Shown here piece after piece: positions 7,289 to 16,141 of a stretch of DNA of 64,000 nt. The position numbers and the translations under genes are program-made. The stretch comes from Arenibacter nanhaiticus. Lineage in GTDB: Bacteria; Bacteroidota; Bacteroidia; Flavobacteriales; Flavobacteriaceae. The stretch spans positions 1 to 64,000 of the forward strand of contig NZ_FQYX01000008.1 of NCBI RefSeq assembly GCF_900141935.1, in the 5' to 3' direction. Within the stretch, counting starts at the first letter, position 1; every line of letters starts with the position of its first letter. A model generated the notes under the pieces. It saw only the letters and a list, made by a program, of their open reading frames with translations. It made no database searches and was not told the DNA's origin.

Positions 7289-9406
7289 ATGGCAGTTTTA
7301 GAAAGTATAAGAAAACGAACCACCGTTTTGATTTTAATTATAGGTTTGGCATTGTTCGCCTTTGTTATATCGGGGGTGTTTAGTAATGGAGGCATGGGAG
7401 ACGGAAAAGTTGGTTCTTCTATAGCAGAAGTTAATGGCGAGGAAGTTTCAATCGATCAATTTAGAAGACAGGTAGAGAGTATGTCTAGAATGGCAGGTCC
7501 TAACGCTTCTTCATTGCAAGTGGTGAACCAAGTATGGGAAAACGAAGTGAGAAGTCTTTTGTTGGCTCAACAATTTGAGGATTTAGGGATTGAAATTGAA
7601 CAAGATCAAATTATCAATTATGTAAAAACGATTCCTAATTATGTTCAGAACCCTGAGTTTCATAATTCGAACGGAGTGTTTGATGAAAATGTATTTAGAG
7701 GTGCTGTAGCAGATTGGAAAGCTAATAACCCCGCTCGTTACAGCATGTGGTTGCAAGATGAAGCTGCAATTATTCAAAATGCAAAAGAGCAAACTTATTT
7801 TAACCTTATTAGAGCTGGTTTGGGAGCCACTTTAAAAGAAGGTGAATTGGAATATAAACTGGCCAATGATAAGGTAGATGTCAAATATGTTCGCGTACCA
7901 TACACTGCTATTGCCGATTCTTCTATTCAAGTATCCAAAAAGGAAATGCAAAAATACTTGGAAAGCCATAAACAAGAATTTAAGCAAGACAAATCTAGAG
8001 ATATACAGTTCGTATACTTCGAGGAAAAAGCATCTTTGAAAGATGAGAATGCTGTGAAAGAAGAGATTACTGCTTTGTTAAACGATACAGAGGTGTATAA
8101 TGCTCAGAAAGATGCCAACGAAACCATTCAAGGATTCGAAAATACCACTGATGTAGCTGCCTTTTTAGACCGTAATTCAGATATTAAATTCGATACCATC
8201 TATAAAGCAAAGAATGATCTGTCTGCAAAATATGCCGATACTTTAATGGCGTTGTCTATAGGAAGTATCTATGGTCCTTATCGCGATGGCGACTTTTTTA
8301 AGATTTCTAAAATGATGGGAAAAAAGGCTAACGGAGCAGTAAAAGCTAGCCATATCCTCATTTCTTACGCCGGGGCGCAATCTGCAAGTCCAGAGGTTAC
8401 GAGAACTAAAGAAGAAGCCGAGAAAAAAGCTAAAGAATTATTGGCGGAAGCCAAAGGAAGGGATGCCGTTTTTGCCCAATTGGCAAGAGATAATTCCGAT
8501 GGGCCATCTGCACCAAGAGGTGGAGATTTAGGGTTTTTCCAAGAAGGAATGATGGTAGAAGCTTTTAACGATTTTGCCTTTAAGAATTCTAAAGGAAGTA
8601 TCGGATTGGTAGAGACCGATTATGGTTTTCACGTTGTGAAGATCGACGATAAGCAAGATGTTGTTCAAATAGCTACCTTGGCAAGAGAGATCGAGCCTTC
8701 TGAAGAAACGATCAATGCGCTATTTACAGAAGCGACAAAATTTGAAATGGAAACTTCTGAAGGAAAGTCATTGCCAGAATTGGCCAAAGAAAACAATTTT
8801 GTTGTACGACCAGTAAACAAAATTAAAGAATTGGATGAAAACCTGCCGGGCTTAGGCGCGCAACGTGCAATTGTACAATGGGCTTTTAACGGTGAGACTA
8901 ATATTGGTGATATTAAAAGGTTTAATATTAATAACGGTTATGTAGTGGTTCAAGTAACCGCTGCCTACAAAGAAGGTTTAATGAGCGTTGAAGATGCTTC
9001 TGCTTTGGTTTTGCCTAAAATCAGAAAAGAGAAAAAGGCTGCTCAAATTATTGGCGCAAGCAAAGGAAAATCTATGGATGATTTTGCAAGTAGCTATAAT
9101 GTAGTGCCATCTACTGCTACGGCCTTGACCATGAAAACACCTACCATACCTGGTGCCGGATCCGAGCCTTTGGTTGTTGGAAAGGCATTTGCCTTGGCTC
9201 AAGGGGCTACTTCAGGTTTGATTGAAGGGCAAACTGGAGTGTATATGGTTACCGTTACCAAAAAGGAGGAAGCTCCTAAATTGGATAACTATAGTACTTA
9301 TGCTAATAACTTAAGGGCTGCTGAAGAAGGAAGAATCACTTTCTCTGTGTATAACGCCTTAAAAGAAGCTGCCACTATTGAAGATAAAAGACCTAGTTTT
9401 TACTAG
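7289..9406 (+). CDS. PpiD-like peptidyl-prolyl isomerase/foldase
   Basis: The 705-residue product is a membrane-anchored periplasmic foldase. An N-terminal helix (about residues 12-31) is followed by a SurA-type chaperone region and one parvulin (PPIC) domain at about 350-455, marked by ASHILIS, FAQLARDNSDGP, RGGDLGFF and DYGFHVVKI. A second degenerate region follows. The layout matches PpiD, which handles proteins leaving the Sec translocon. It lies 91 bases after the CNNM gene and ends in a strong terminator, closing the envelope run that began with coaX. Confidence 0.9.
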   Translation: MAVLESIRKRTTVLILIIGLALFAFVISGVFSNGGMGDGKVGSSIAEVNGEEVSIDQFRRQVESMSRMAGPNASSLQVVNQVWENEVRSLLLAQQFEDLGIEIEQDQIINYVKTIPNYVQNPEFHNSNGVFDENVFRGAVADWKANNPARYSMWLQDEAAIIQNAKEQTYFNLIRAGLGATLKEGELEYKLANDKVDVKYVRVPYTAIADSSIQVSKKEMQKYLESHKQEFKQDKSRDIQFVYFEEKASLKDENAVKEEITALLNDTEVYNAQKDANETIQGFENTTDVAAFLDRNSDIKFDTIYKAKNDLSAKYADTLMALSIGSIYGPYRDGDFFKISKMMGKKANGAVKASHILISYAGAQSASPEVTRTKEEAEKKAKELLAEAKGRDAVFAQLARDNSDGPSAPRGGDLGFFQEGMMVEAFNDFAFKNSKGSIGLVETDYGFHVVKIDDKQDVVQIATLAREIEPSEETINALFTEATKFEMETSEGKSLPELAKENNFVVRPVNKIKELDENLPGLGAQRAIVQWAFNGETNIGDIKRFNINNGYVVVQVTAAYKEGLMSVEDASALVLPKIRKEKKAAQIIGASKGKSMDDFASSYNVVPSTATALTMKTPTIPGAGSEPLVVGKAFALAQGATSGLIEGQTGVYMVTVTKKEEAPKLDNYSTYANNLRAAEEGRITFSVYNALKEAATIEDKRPSFY

Positions 9407-9423
9407 CTAATCTGAATGATATC

Positions 9424-9455
9424 AAAAAAAACCTTCCGATCGGAAGGTTTTTTTT
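9424..9455 (+). terminator. terminator after the PpiD-like gene
   Basis: CCTTCCGA and TCGGAAGG (9432-9447) form a perfect palindrome flanked by eight A and eight T. It can end transcription from either strand, and lies 17 bases past the foldase stop codon. Confidence 0.9.
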
Positions 9456-9588
9456 GTTTTCTACTTTTTTGTAAGGCCGAATGATTGCCTTAGTTTTGGC
9501 TAATTTTGTTTGCTAACCGATGGTTTAAGCTAAATATCGATACCTATTAACGAAGTTTTTATTGGGCCATATAACTCCAGGCCAACGA

Positions 9589-10551
9589 TTACTTTACCAT
9601 TTTTGAAAAAGGAATCACAGTAGTATATCCCTTGTTTTTAAAATAATCCGGAGTGTTTTTATTTCCGGTTACCAATATAAAATCGCCGCCCCAAGCGCCT
9701 AAACTTTTAATGGCACCTTTAAAATCCGGGAATAAACGTTCTTTGATTGGAGCTATTTCTAGAACCTCACTAAGGGCTTCTTCGTGTTTTTTTAATAACT
9801 TCTCAAACTGAGATAGACTGCTGGCCGTTAATACACGTTGAGTGAAATTGTTGATCTTTGATAGTAGCCCTATTTTATTGAAATCCTTGCTCTTGTATGC
9901 TGCAATGCCCTCCCTGCTATTTTGTTTTTGATTTAAGTAAACAAAATAAAGGCTGTTTTTATACGAGGGATTAAAAGAAACTTGATTTACTAGAGGTTTA
10001 TTGTCCGTAAGTTTATACGTGATTGGCGAATGGTGCTGGGCGCAAGCAATATCATATCCACTGCCAGAAAAGGAATTCCAAAGCAAGCTATAGGCGTTTA
10101 CATTGGCCCAGCTCGCAATATTATTAATTAAGGTAGATGATGTTCCCAAGCCCCAATTTCGAGGGAAATTTAAAGAGGTGGTGACCTCAAATCCTTGCTG
10201 GTGGGCTAAAAAACCCGGATTTAAGTTTCTTGCTTCTTTCAGTATGTTGGACAAGGTGGTGGCAATAGCCATTTTTTCCTCAGATTCTGTGTCGTTATGA
10301 GAGCTCGCTGTAGAAAAGCTATAGTCAGATTCCTTGGAGGATAATGCTAAAGTTTCTAAATCAAATACACCCTGGAACCAAACATTTCCTTTTTCATCCA
10401 GGCTTCGCCAAGCAAGTAGCGGGGCCTCAATTTTTTTTAATCCCAAAGACTGGCCATAAATAGTGGGGATGGCCAAGCTTTCGGCCCCGTCTAAAACGGC
10501 ATACTCGCCGGTGATCAATAATTTTCCGTTACTGTAAAATTCTGTTTTCAT
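9589..10551 (-). CDS. GYDIA-family GHMP kinase (probable mevalonate-pathway kinase)
   Basis: This 320-residue GHMP-superfamily kinase has the substrate/ATP-binding start GKLLITGEYAVLDGAESLAIP, the phosphate loop NWGLGTSSTLINNIA, the name-giving SGSGYDIACA and a C-terminal GAWGGDFILV. GYDIA-type kinases are common in Bacteroidota and resemble mevalonate, phosphomevalonate and diphosphomevalonate enzymes. Its start codon overlaps the stop of the HMG-CoA reductase gene by 4 bases (ATGA), so the two are translationally coupled and probably serve isoprenoid synthesis. Which phosphorylation step it catalyses cannot be told from sequence alone. Confidence 0.85.
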   Translation of the reverse strand: MKTEFYSNGKLLITGEYAVLDGAESLAIPTIYGQSLGLKKIEAPLLAWRSLDEKGNVWFQGVFDLETLALSSKESDYSFSTASSHNDTESEEKMAIATTLSNILKEARNLNPGFLAHQQGFEVTTSLNFPRNWGLGTSSTLINNIASWANVNAYSLLWNSFSGSGYDIACAQHHSPITYKLTDNKPLVNQVSFNPSYKNSLYFVYLNQKQNSREGIAAYKSKDFNKIGLLSKINNFTQRVLTASSLSQFEKLLKKHEEALSEVLEIAPIKERLFPDFKGAIKSLGAWGGDFILVTGNKNTPDYFKNKGYTTVIPFSKMVK

Positions 10552-11870
10552 ACGTTATTTCTCAAGGCCTCAAAAGCGGTTACTACAGCGCTATGCGATG
10601 CAGTGTTCTTTTTAAAATGGTTTACCAGTGTTTGCTTTTCGGCTTCAGTGGCTCCTAATTGGTTTAAAATGTTTAACAGGTGCATTTTCATGTGCCCTTG
10701 TTGTATGCCGGTCGTTACCAACGATTTTACGGCAGCGAAATTTTGTGCTAATCCGGCAACGGCAACAATTTCCATCAGTTCCTTGGCAGTTGGGTTTTGT
10801 AAAATCTCTAAAGCGACCTTTACCAATGGGTGTAAATTCGTGAGACCGCCTACAGTACCTATAGCCAATGGAATTTCTATCCAGAATTTGAATTGGTCAT
10901 CTTCTATACTGGCATGCGTTAGGCTGGTATATTTTCCGTCCTTACTGGCATACGCATGTGCGCCAGCTTCTATAGCCCTAAAATCGTTCCCAGTGGCCAA
11001 AACAACGGCATCTATGCCGTTCATAATACCCTTGTTGTGGGTAACGGCTCTAAAGGGTTCTACCTTTGCAATATTCACGGCGCGAACCATTTTTTTTGCA
11101 AACTCTAAGGAAGAGGCTGCATCTTGGGGTTTTAAATCGTTAACAGCACAACTTACTTCTGCACGGACCACACAATTGGGGACGTTGTTAGAAAGTATGC
11201 TCATCACTATCTCTATGTCTTTTTCCTGATCGGTAAAAGCAGGGTAATTTTGGGCCTCGGCCTTTAGGGTTTTTGCAAAAACCTCTAAACAGGAGTTTAT
11301 AAAATTGGCCCCCATGGCATTCATGGTCTCAAAGGTGCAGTGCAGTTGATAGTAATTTTCTAACTCGGCTGTTTTGTTCCTTAGTTCAATGCCACTTATA
11401 CCACCGCCACGCTTTTCCATGTTTTTGGTGATGGAAGCTACATTGGCCAAAAGTTGTGGCTTTAAGGCCGAGAAAAATTGCGCTAATTTTTCAGCATCGC
11501 CCGTATACATAAAATGAACCTGTCCTACCTTTTCTGTTCCTAGAATGGTCGTTTTAAACCCACCACGGGACAACCAGAATTTGGCGGCCTTACTGGCCGC
11601 GGCCACTACCGAACTTTCTTCTATGGCCATAGGTATGGCATATAAACGATCGTTGATTAAAAAGTTTGGGGCAATCCCAAAAGGTAGGTAAAAGTTGGTA
11701 ATCGTATTTTCTATAAACTCGTCGTGCAACTTTTGTAGCTGCGCGTCCTTGTTCCAGTACTGTTGTAATAGTTCAAGCGTCTGCTCAGAATTATGGGTGT
11801 AATGTTTGGCAATCCAACTAATTTTAGCTTCTTTGCTAAGCTTGGAAAAACCTTCTATCGGTGCAATCAT
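10548..11870 (-). CDS. hydroxymethylglutaryl-CoA reductase, class II-like
   Basis: It reduces HMG-CoA to mevalonate, the committed step of the mevalonate isoprenoid pathway used by Flavobacteriia. The 440-residue product shows the class II start IEGFSKLSKEAKISWI, the catalytic-region AVTHNKGIMNGIDAVVLATGND, GAHAYA and GTVGGLTNLHPLVK. The frame extends to a TTG at 11894, but that codon overlaps the -7 box (11892-11899), so the ATG at 11870 is chosen. It is followed by the GYDIA kinase with a 4-base overlap. The name is by family; such enzymes are sometimes labelled degradative, but this context favours synthesis. Confidence 0.92.
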   Translation of the reverse strand: MIAPIEGFSKLSKEAKISWIAKHYTHNSEQTLELLQQYWNKDAQLQKLHDEFIENTITNFYLPFGIAPNFLINDRLYAIPMAIEESSVVAAASKAAKFWLSRGGFKTTILGTEKVGQVHFMYTGDAEKLAQFFSALKPQLLANVASITKNMEKRGGGISGIELRNKTAELENYYQLHCTFETMNAMGANFINSCLEVFAKTLKAEAQNYPAFTDQEKDIEIVMSILSNNVPNCVVRAEVSCAVNDLKPQDAASSLEFAKKMVRAVNIAKVEPFRAVTHNKGIMNGIDAVVLATGNDFRAIEAGAHAYASKDGKYTSLTHASIEDDQFKFWIEIPLAIGTVGGLTNLHPLVKVALEILQNPTAKELMEIVAVAGLAQNFAAVKSLVTTGIQQGHMKMHLLNILNQLGATEAEKQTLVNHFKKNTASHSAVVTAFEALRNNV

Positions 11871-11891
11871 AAGGTATTTGATTTCTTGCGG

Positions 11892-11919
11892 CAAAGATAG
11901 TGATTAAGGAAATAAGCAA
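11892..11919 (-). promoter_or_regulatory. promoter of the mevalonate operon
   Basis: On minus, TTG (11917-11919), a 17-base spacer and TATCTTTG (11892-11899) fit the Bacteroidota consensus. The -7 box lies 21 bases upstream of the ATG at 11870, which decides that start against the TTG at 11894. Confidence 0.8.
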
Positions 11920-12078
11920 GGGGTGTCTAAATTGGAGGAAAAGGCAAATAAAATTGTTATTATTTTATTTAAAGTAGATGTTTGTGTGATTTTTTTAGTA
12001 AACTTGACAGTTTTAAGCATTTTTAAAAGTTTAAACGAATTTTCAATCAAAATTATTGGGAATAATTAATAAAATTCA

Positions 12079-14253
12079 GTGAAAAACGTGAGAAAAATTT
12101 CCTTTTTAGTAGCATTAACGTTCAGTATTTTTTCAACCATTACCGCCCAAAACAAACAAATTTCCCTAGAGGAAATTTATGGGGGTCACTTTAGAACCGA
12201 AGGTTTGGACAGGTTGAGATCCCTAAAAAATGGTAAACAATACACCATCCTGGATTTCGATAGCAGCAAGGGTACTACCGCCATAGACAAATACGATTAT
12301 TCGACCCAAGAAAAAGTAGAAACCATAGTTTCTTCGGCAGATTTAAAGGAAATTTCCCATTTTAGTTCTTATGAATTTAGTGAGGACGAATCTCGGCTAT
12401 TATTGGCTACCCAGTTAGAGTCCATCTATAGACGATCAACCCTAGGTGTTTATTATGTATACGATCTTCAGTCAAAAAATCTTGTAAAAATTTCAGACAC
12501 TAAAATACAAGAACCTTCCCTTTCTCCCGATGGCACCCAAGTGGCCTATGTACAGGAGAATAATATTTATACCTTTAATTTAGCGACTAAAAAGACCAAG
12601 CAAATCACCACCGATGGGGTGAAAAACAAGATCATTAACGGAATTACGGATTGGGTGTACGAAGAAGAGTTTTCTTTTGTTAGAGCCTTTGAATGGAATG
12701 CCGATGGTACAAAAATTGCTTTTATCCGTTTTGATGAAACCGAGGTTCCTGAATTCTCTATGGATATTTATGGTTCTGAGCTATATCAAACACAGCAAGT
12801 TTTTAAATACCCAAAGGCAGGTGAAAATAATGCCGTGGTATCTTTACATTTGTTAGACGTCGCTTCCGGAAATACAACCGAAGTAGCCTTAGGCGATGCG
12901 TATTATATTCCCAGAATAAAATGGATGAACGATGCGAACACCTTAAGCGTACAGACCTTAAATAGGCATCAAAACCATTTAAAACTGTTGGCTGTTGATG
13001 CTAAAAAGAATCGTGTAAGCGTGCTCTTGGAAGAAAAGGATGCGGCTTATGTTGATGTTGCCGATAACCTTACCTTTTTAGAAGACGATAGCTTTATATG
13101 GACCAGTGAAATGGATGGTTATAACCACATCTACCTATATAACGCCAAAGGGAAACTTGTAAGGCAAATTACAAAAGGGCCTTGGGAGGTAACCAATTAT
13201 TATGGATACGACCAAAAGCAAGATAAAATATATTATCAGTCCACCGAAAATGGCTCTATCAATAGAGATGTTTACAGTATTAAGAGCAATGGCAGAAAGA
13301 AACAACGCCTAACTTCCAAGGAAGGGACTAATGCCGCCGATTTTAGTACCGATTTCACCTATTTTATAAATACTTTCTCCAACGCAACCACACCGCCCGA
13401 ATATACGTTGCATGCTGCCAAATCCGGTAAAAAGCTAAAGGATATCAAGGACAACAAGGCCTTACTTGAAAAGCTTGGCGACTACGCCTTAAGTCCTAAG
13501 GAATATGCCACCATAAAGGTCAATGGCAACGATTTAAACATGTGGATGGTAAAACCTACGGATTTTGATGCCAACAAACAATACCCCTTGTTTATGACAC
13601 AGTATAGTGGGCCAGGTTCACAGTCAGTGTCCAACAGTTGGATGGGTTCTAACGATTACTGGTATCAAATGTTGGCCGATGAAGGCTATATTGTGGTTTG
13701 TGTCGATGGGCGTGGAACTGGATTTAAAGGACGCGATTTTAAGAAGGTTACCTATAAGGAATTAGGGAAGTATGAGGTTCAAGACCAGATCGATGCGGCA
13801 AAACAACTTAGCGAGCTGCCGTATGTAGATGAAAACAGGACCGGAATCTGGGGTTGGAGCTATGGCGGTTTTATGTCTACCAACTGCCTGCTAAAGGGCA
13901 ATGATACTTTTGAAATGGCGATCGCTGTGGCACCGGTAACTTCATGGGGCTTTTATGATACCATTTATACAGAACGTTTTATGCGTACCCCACAAGAAAA
14001 TCCTAGCGGTTACGAGGATAACTCACCTTTTAACTATCCTGAATTATTAAAGGGAAAATATTTATTGGTCCACGGTAGTAGCGATGACAATGTACACGTA
14101 CAAAATACCATGCGAATGGTAGAAGCCTTGGTACAAGCCAATAAGCAGTTCGATTGGGCAATATATCCCGATAAAAACCACGGAATTTACGGAGGGAATA
14201 CACGGCTGCACCTCTATACGAAAATGACCAATTTTATAAAAGAAAATCTATAA
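12079..14253 (+). CDS. S9 dipeptidyl-peptidase IV-type protease
   Basis: It is a secreted or periplasmic serine peptidase that trims dipeptides from peptide N-termini. The 724-residue product has a signal peptide ending in TITAQ and a beta-propeller that carries the DPP-IV double-Glu motif in DWVYEEEF. The C-terminal alpha/beta-hydrolase domain has nucleophile Ser594 in GWSYGG, Asp669/670 in SSDDNVH and His701 in KNHGIYGG, so the triad is complete. The start is GTG. Two POT peptide transporters follow at 16 and 36 bases, pointing to one operon for peptide hydrolysis and uptake. Confidence 0.92.
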   Translation: MKNVRKISFLVALTFSIFSTITAQNKQISLEEIYGGHFRTEGLDRLRSLKNGKQYTILDFDSSKGTTAIDKYDYSTQEKVETIVSSADLKEISHFSSYEFSEDESRLLLATQLESIYRRSTLGVYYVYDLQSKNLVKISDTKIQEPSLSPDGTQVAYVQENNIYTFNLATKKTKQITTDGVKNKIINGITDWVYEEEFSFVRAFEWNADGTKIAFIRFDETEVPEFSMDIYGSELYQTQQVFKYPKAGENNAVVSLHLLDVASGNTTEVALGDAYYIPRIKWMNDANTLSVQTLNRHQNHLKLLAVDAKKNRVSVLLEEKDAAYVDVADNLTFLEDDSFIWTSEMDGYNHIYLYNAKGKLVRQITKGPWEVTNYYGYDQKQDKIYYQSTENGSINRDVYSIKSNGRKKQRLTSKEGTNAADFSTDFTYFINTFSNATTPPEYTLHAAKSGKKLKDIKDNKALLEKLGDYALSPKEYATIKVNGNDLNMWMVKPTDFDANKQYPLFMTQYSGPGSQSVSNSWMGSNDYWYQMLADEGYIVVCVDGRGTGFKGRDFKKVTYKELGKYEVQDQIDAAKQLSELPYVDENRTGIWGWSYGGFMSTNCLLKGNDTFEMAIAVAPVTSWGFYDTIYTERFMRTPQENPSGYEDNSPFNYPELLKGKYLLVHGSSDDNVHVQNTMRMVEALVQANKQFDWAIYPDKNHGIYGGNTRLHLYTKMTNFIKENL

Positions 14254-14269
14254 CTAACTAAAGATACCT

Positions 14270-16105
14270 ATGCAAAGTTCAGTAAAGGAAATACATCGGA
14301 AAGAATTATTTGGCCATCCCGTTGGTCTTTTTATATTGTTTTTCACTGAAATGTGGGAGCGCTTCTCATACTATGGGATGCGCGGAATCTTGGTGCTCTA
14401 TATAGCTACCTCTGCCACTGCCATCGATCCAGGTTTGGGTTGGTCCAATAAAGATGCCATATGGCTGTATGGATGGTATACCATGTTGGTATATGTAGCC
14501 TCCATTCCTGGAGGTTGGATTGCCGATAAGTTTTTAGGGCAGAAAAAAACGGTCATGCTCGGGGGGCTACTGCTTTGTGCAGGGCATGTCACCCTGGCCA
14601 TTCCACAAGATTGGGCCTTTTTTACAGGATTGATCCTAATTATCCTAGGGGTTGGTGGGTTAAAGCCTAACATTTCTACCATGGTAGGTGGACTGTACCA
14701 AGAAGGGGATATAAGAAGGGATAGCGGATTTACCATATTTTATATAGGTATTAATATAGGTGCTTTCTTAGCTAGTATTTCTGTTGGCTTGGTAGCTTAT
14801 TATTACGGTTGGCATTATGGTTTTGGACTGGCAGGAGTAGGAATGTTGTTGGGGCAGGCTGTATTTATTTGGGGACAAAAGTTCCTAAAGGGAGTTGGAG
14901 AATTTAGTGGAGGTAAGAATGTTTCTGAAGAGGAACGTATCGCCGCCAAAAGGCCCTTGAACAAAATAGAAAAGGATAGAGTATTGGTATTATTGCTTTC
15001 ATTTTTGATCGTGATCGTATTCTGGGGGGCTTTTGAGCAAGCCGGAGGCCTGATGAACCTGTACACGGATGCCAAAGTAGATAGGACTATAGGTTTAAGC
15101 TGGTTGCAAGAAATCCCTGCTGCCGTGTTCCAATCATTAAATGCCGGATATATTATCATTTTTGGAACGCTAGTGGGAGGCTTTTGGATCTGGTGGAAAA
15201 AAAGTGGAAAAGAATCGTCGTCTTTGTTTAAAATGGCCATAGGGACCATTATAATGGGACTTGGTTATATTTTTATGATGTTCGCCTCTAAAGAAGCCAG
15301 TTCGGAGGTCTTTGGGAAAGCAGCCATGATATGGATCTTTCTAGCCTATTTATTTCATACCATAGGAGAATTATGTACTTCGCCTGTATCGCTTTCATTT
15401 ATTACCAAACTCGCCCCAATAAAGTATGCTTCTATTATGATGGGGGTTTATTTTGCGGCAACCGGATTTGGAAATAAGTTGGCAGGTAGTATAGGGGAGT
15501 CGTCTCAATTGCATCCTTATCAGGGAGAAATGATCGTAAGTAAGGAAGCTGTTCTTCCCTATATGAGCAAGGATTCCATGGAAATCAAAAATCCGGACAA
15601 AAAGATTGTCAAGATATATGATTACCCTATTAATGAGGACAAAAACTTTGGTATTAAAACCCAAGTGTATTTGGACAATGATGCGGTAGTGTTCCAGGAA
15701 ATAAAATCGGGAAAACCTCTTAATGATCTGTTTAAGCTAACCGACAATAAGGACAATAACCTAGCCAAATTAAAAGAAACGCTTCAAGAAAACAACGCAA
15801 CTTCTAGCAGTCCGTATCACGCCAAACTCGTATTCGAGAAAAATAGGGATGCCGCTCAAAAGATAGAAAATAAAGGAGATGGGGAAAACTACGAAGTTTC
15901 CTTTGTATTGGAAGAGGAACAAAGCGAACAAGAATACAGCACCTTTTTATGGCTGACGGTCTTTACCGTAAGTTTTGGGTTGCTGCTAATCTTATTCTTG
16001 AAAAAACTGAAGAAACTAACCCATGGTGCCGAGGATCATGAGCATGATATGAAGGATAATGAGCCTTATGAATTGGCGGGAACGGATATTAACAAAACAA
16101 ATTAA
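14270..16105 (+). CDS. POT-family proton/oligopeptide symporter 1
   Basis: The 611-residue inner-membrane MFS protein has the POT signature LFFTEMWERFSYYGMRGIL near the N-terminus, YMLVYVASIPGGWIADK and the second signature FTIFYIGINIGAFL. It takes up di- or tripeptides with protons. A hydrophilic block of about 140 residues (roughly 411-553) is inserted before the last membrane helix; the neighbouring paralogue lacks it. The tail is acidic and histidine-containing (HGAEDHEHD). It lies 16 bases downstream of the dipeptidyl peptidase. Confidence 0.92.
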   Translation: MQSSVKEIHRKELFGHPVGLFILFFTEMWERFSYYGMRGILVLYIATSATAIDPGLGWSNKDAIWLYGWYTMLVYVASIPGGWIADKFLGQKKTVMLGGLLLCAGHVTLAIPQDWAFFTGLILIILGVGGLKPNISTMVGGLYQEGDIRRDSGFTIFYIGINIGAFLASISVGLVAYYYGWHYGFGLAGVGMLLGQAVFIWGQKFLKGVGEFSGGKNVSEEERIAAKRPLNKIEKDRVLVLLLSFLIVIVFWGAFEQAGGLMNLYTDAKVDRTIGLSWLQEIPAAVFQSLNAGYIIIFGTLVGGFWIWWKKSGKESSSLFKMAIGTIIMGLGYIFMMFASKEASSEVFGKAAMIWIFLAYLFHTIGELCTSPVSLSFITKLAPIKYASIMMGVYFAATGFGNKLAGSIGESSQLHPYQGEMIVSKEAVLPYMSKDSMEIKNPDKKIVKIYDYPINEDKNFGIKTQVYLDNDAVVFQEIKSGKPLNDLFKLTDNKDNNLAKLKETLQENNATSSSPYHAKLVFEKNRDAAQKIENKGDGENYEVSFVLEEEQSEQEYSTFLWLTVFTVSFGLLLILFLKKLKKLTHGAEDHEHDMKDNEPYELAGTDINKTN

Positions 16106-16141
16106 GCTGCAGTTAAGGAAGTATTTAACGAATATAGAAAT

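Noticed and set aside
10603-11229. Plus-strand frame of 208 codons opposite the HMG-CoA reductase gene
   Set aside because: It is the complement of a clear conserved enzyme and has no motif of its own.
11870-11894. TTG at 11894 as start of HMG-CoA reductase
   Set aside because: The codon overlaps the -7 box at 11892-11899; the ATG at 11870 starts near the usual family N-terminus.
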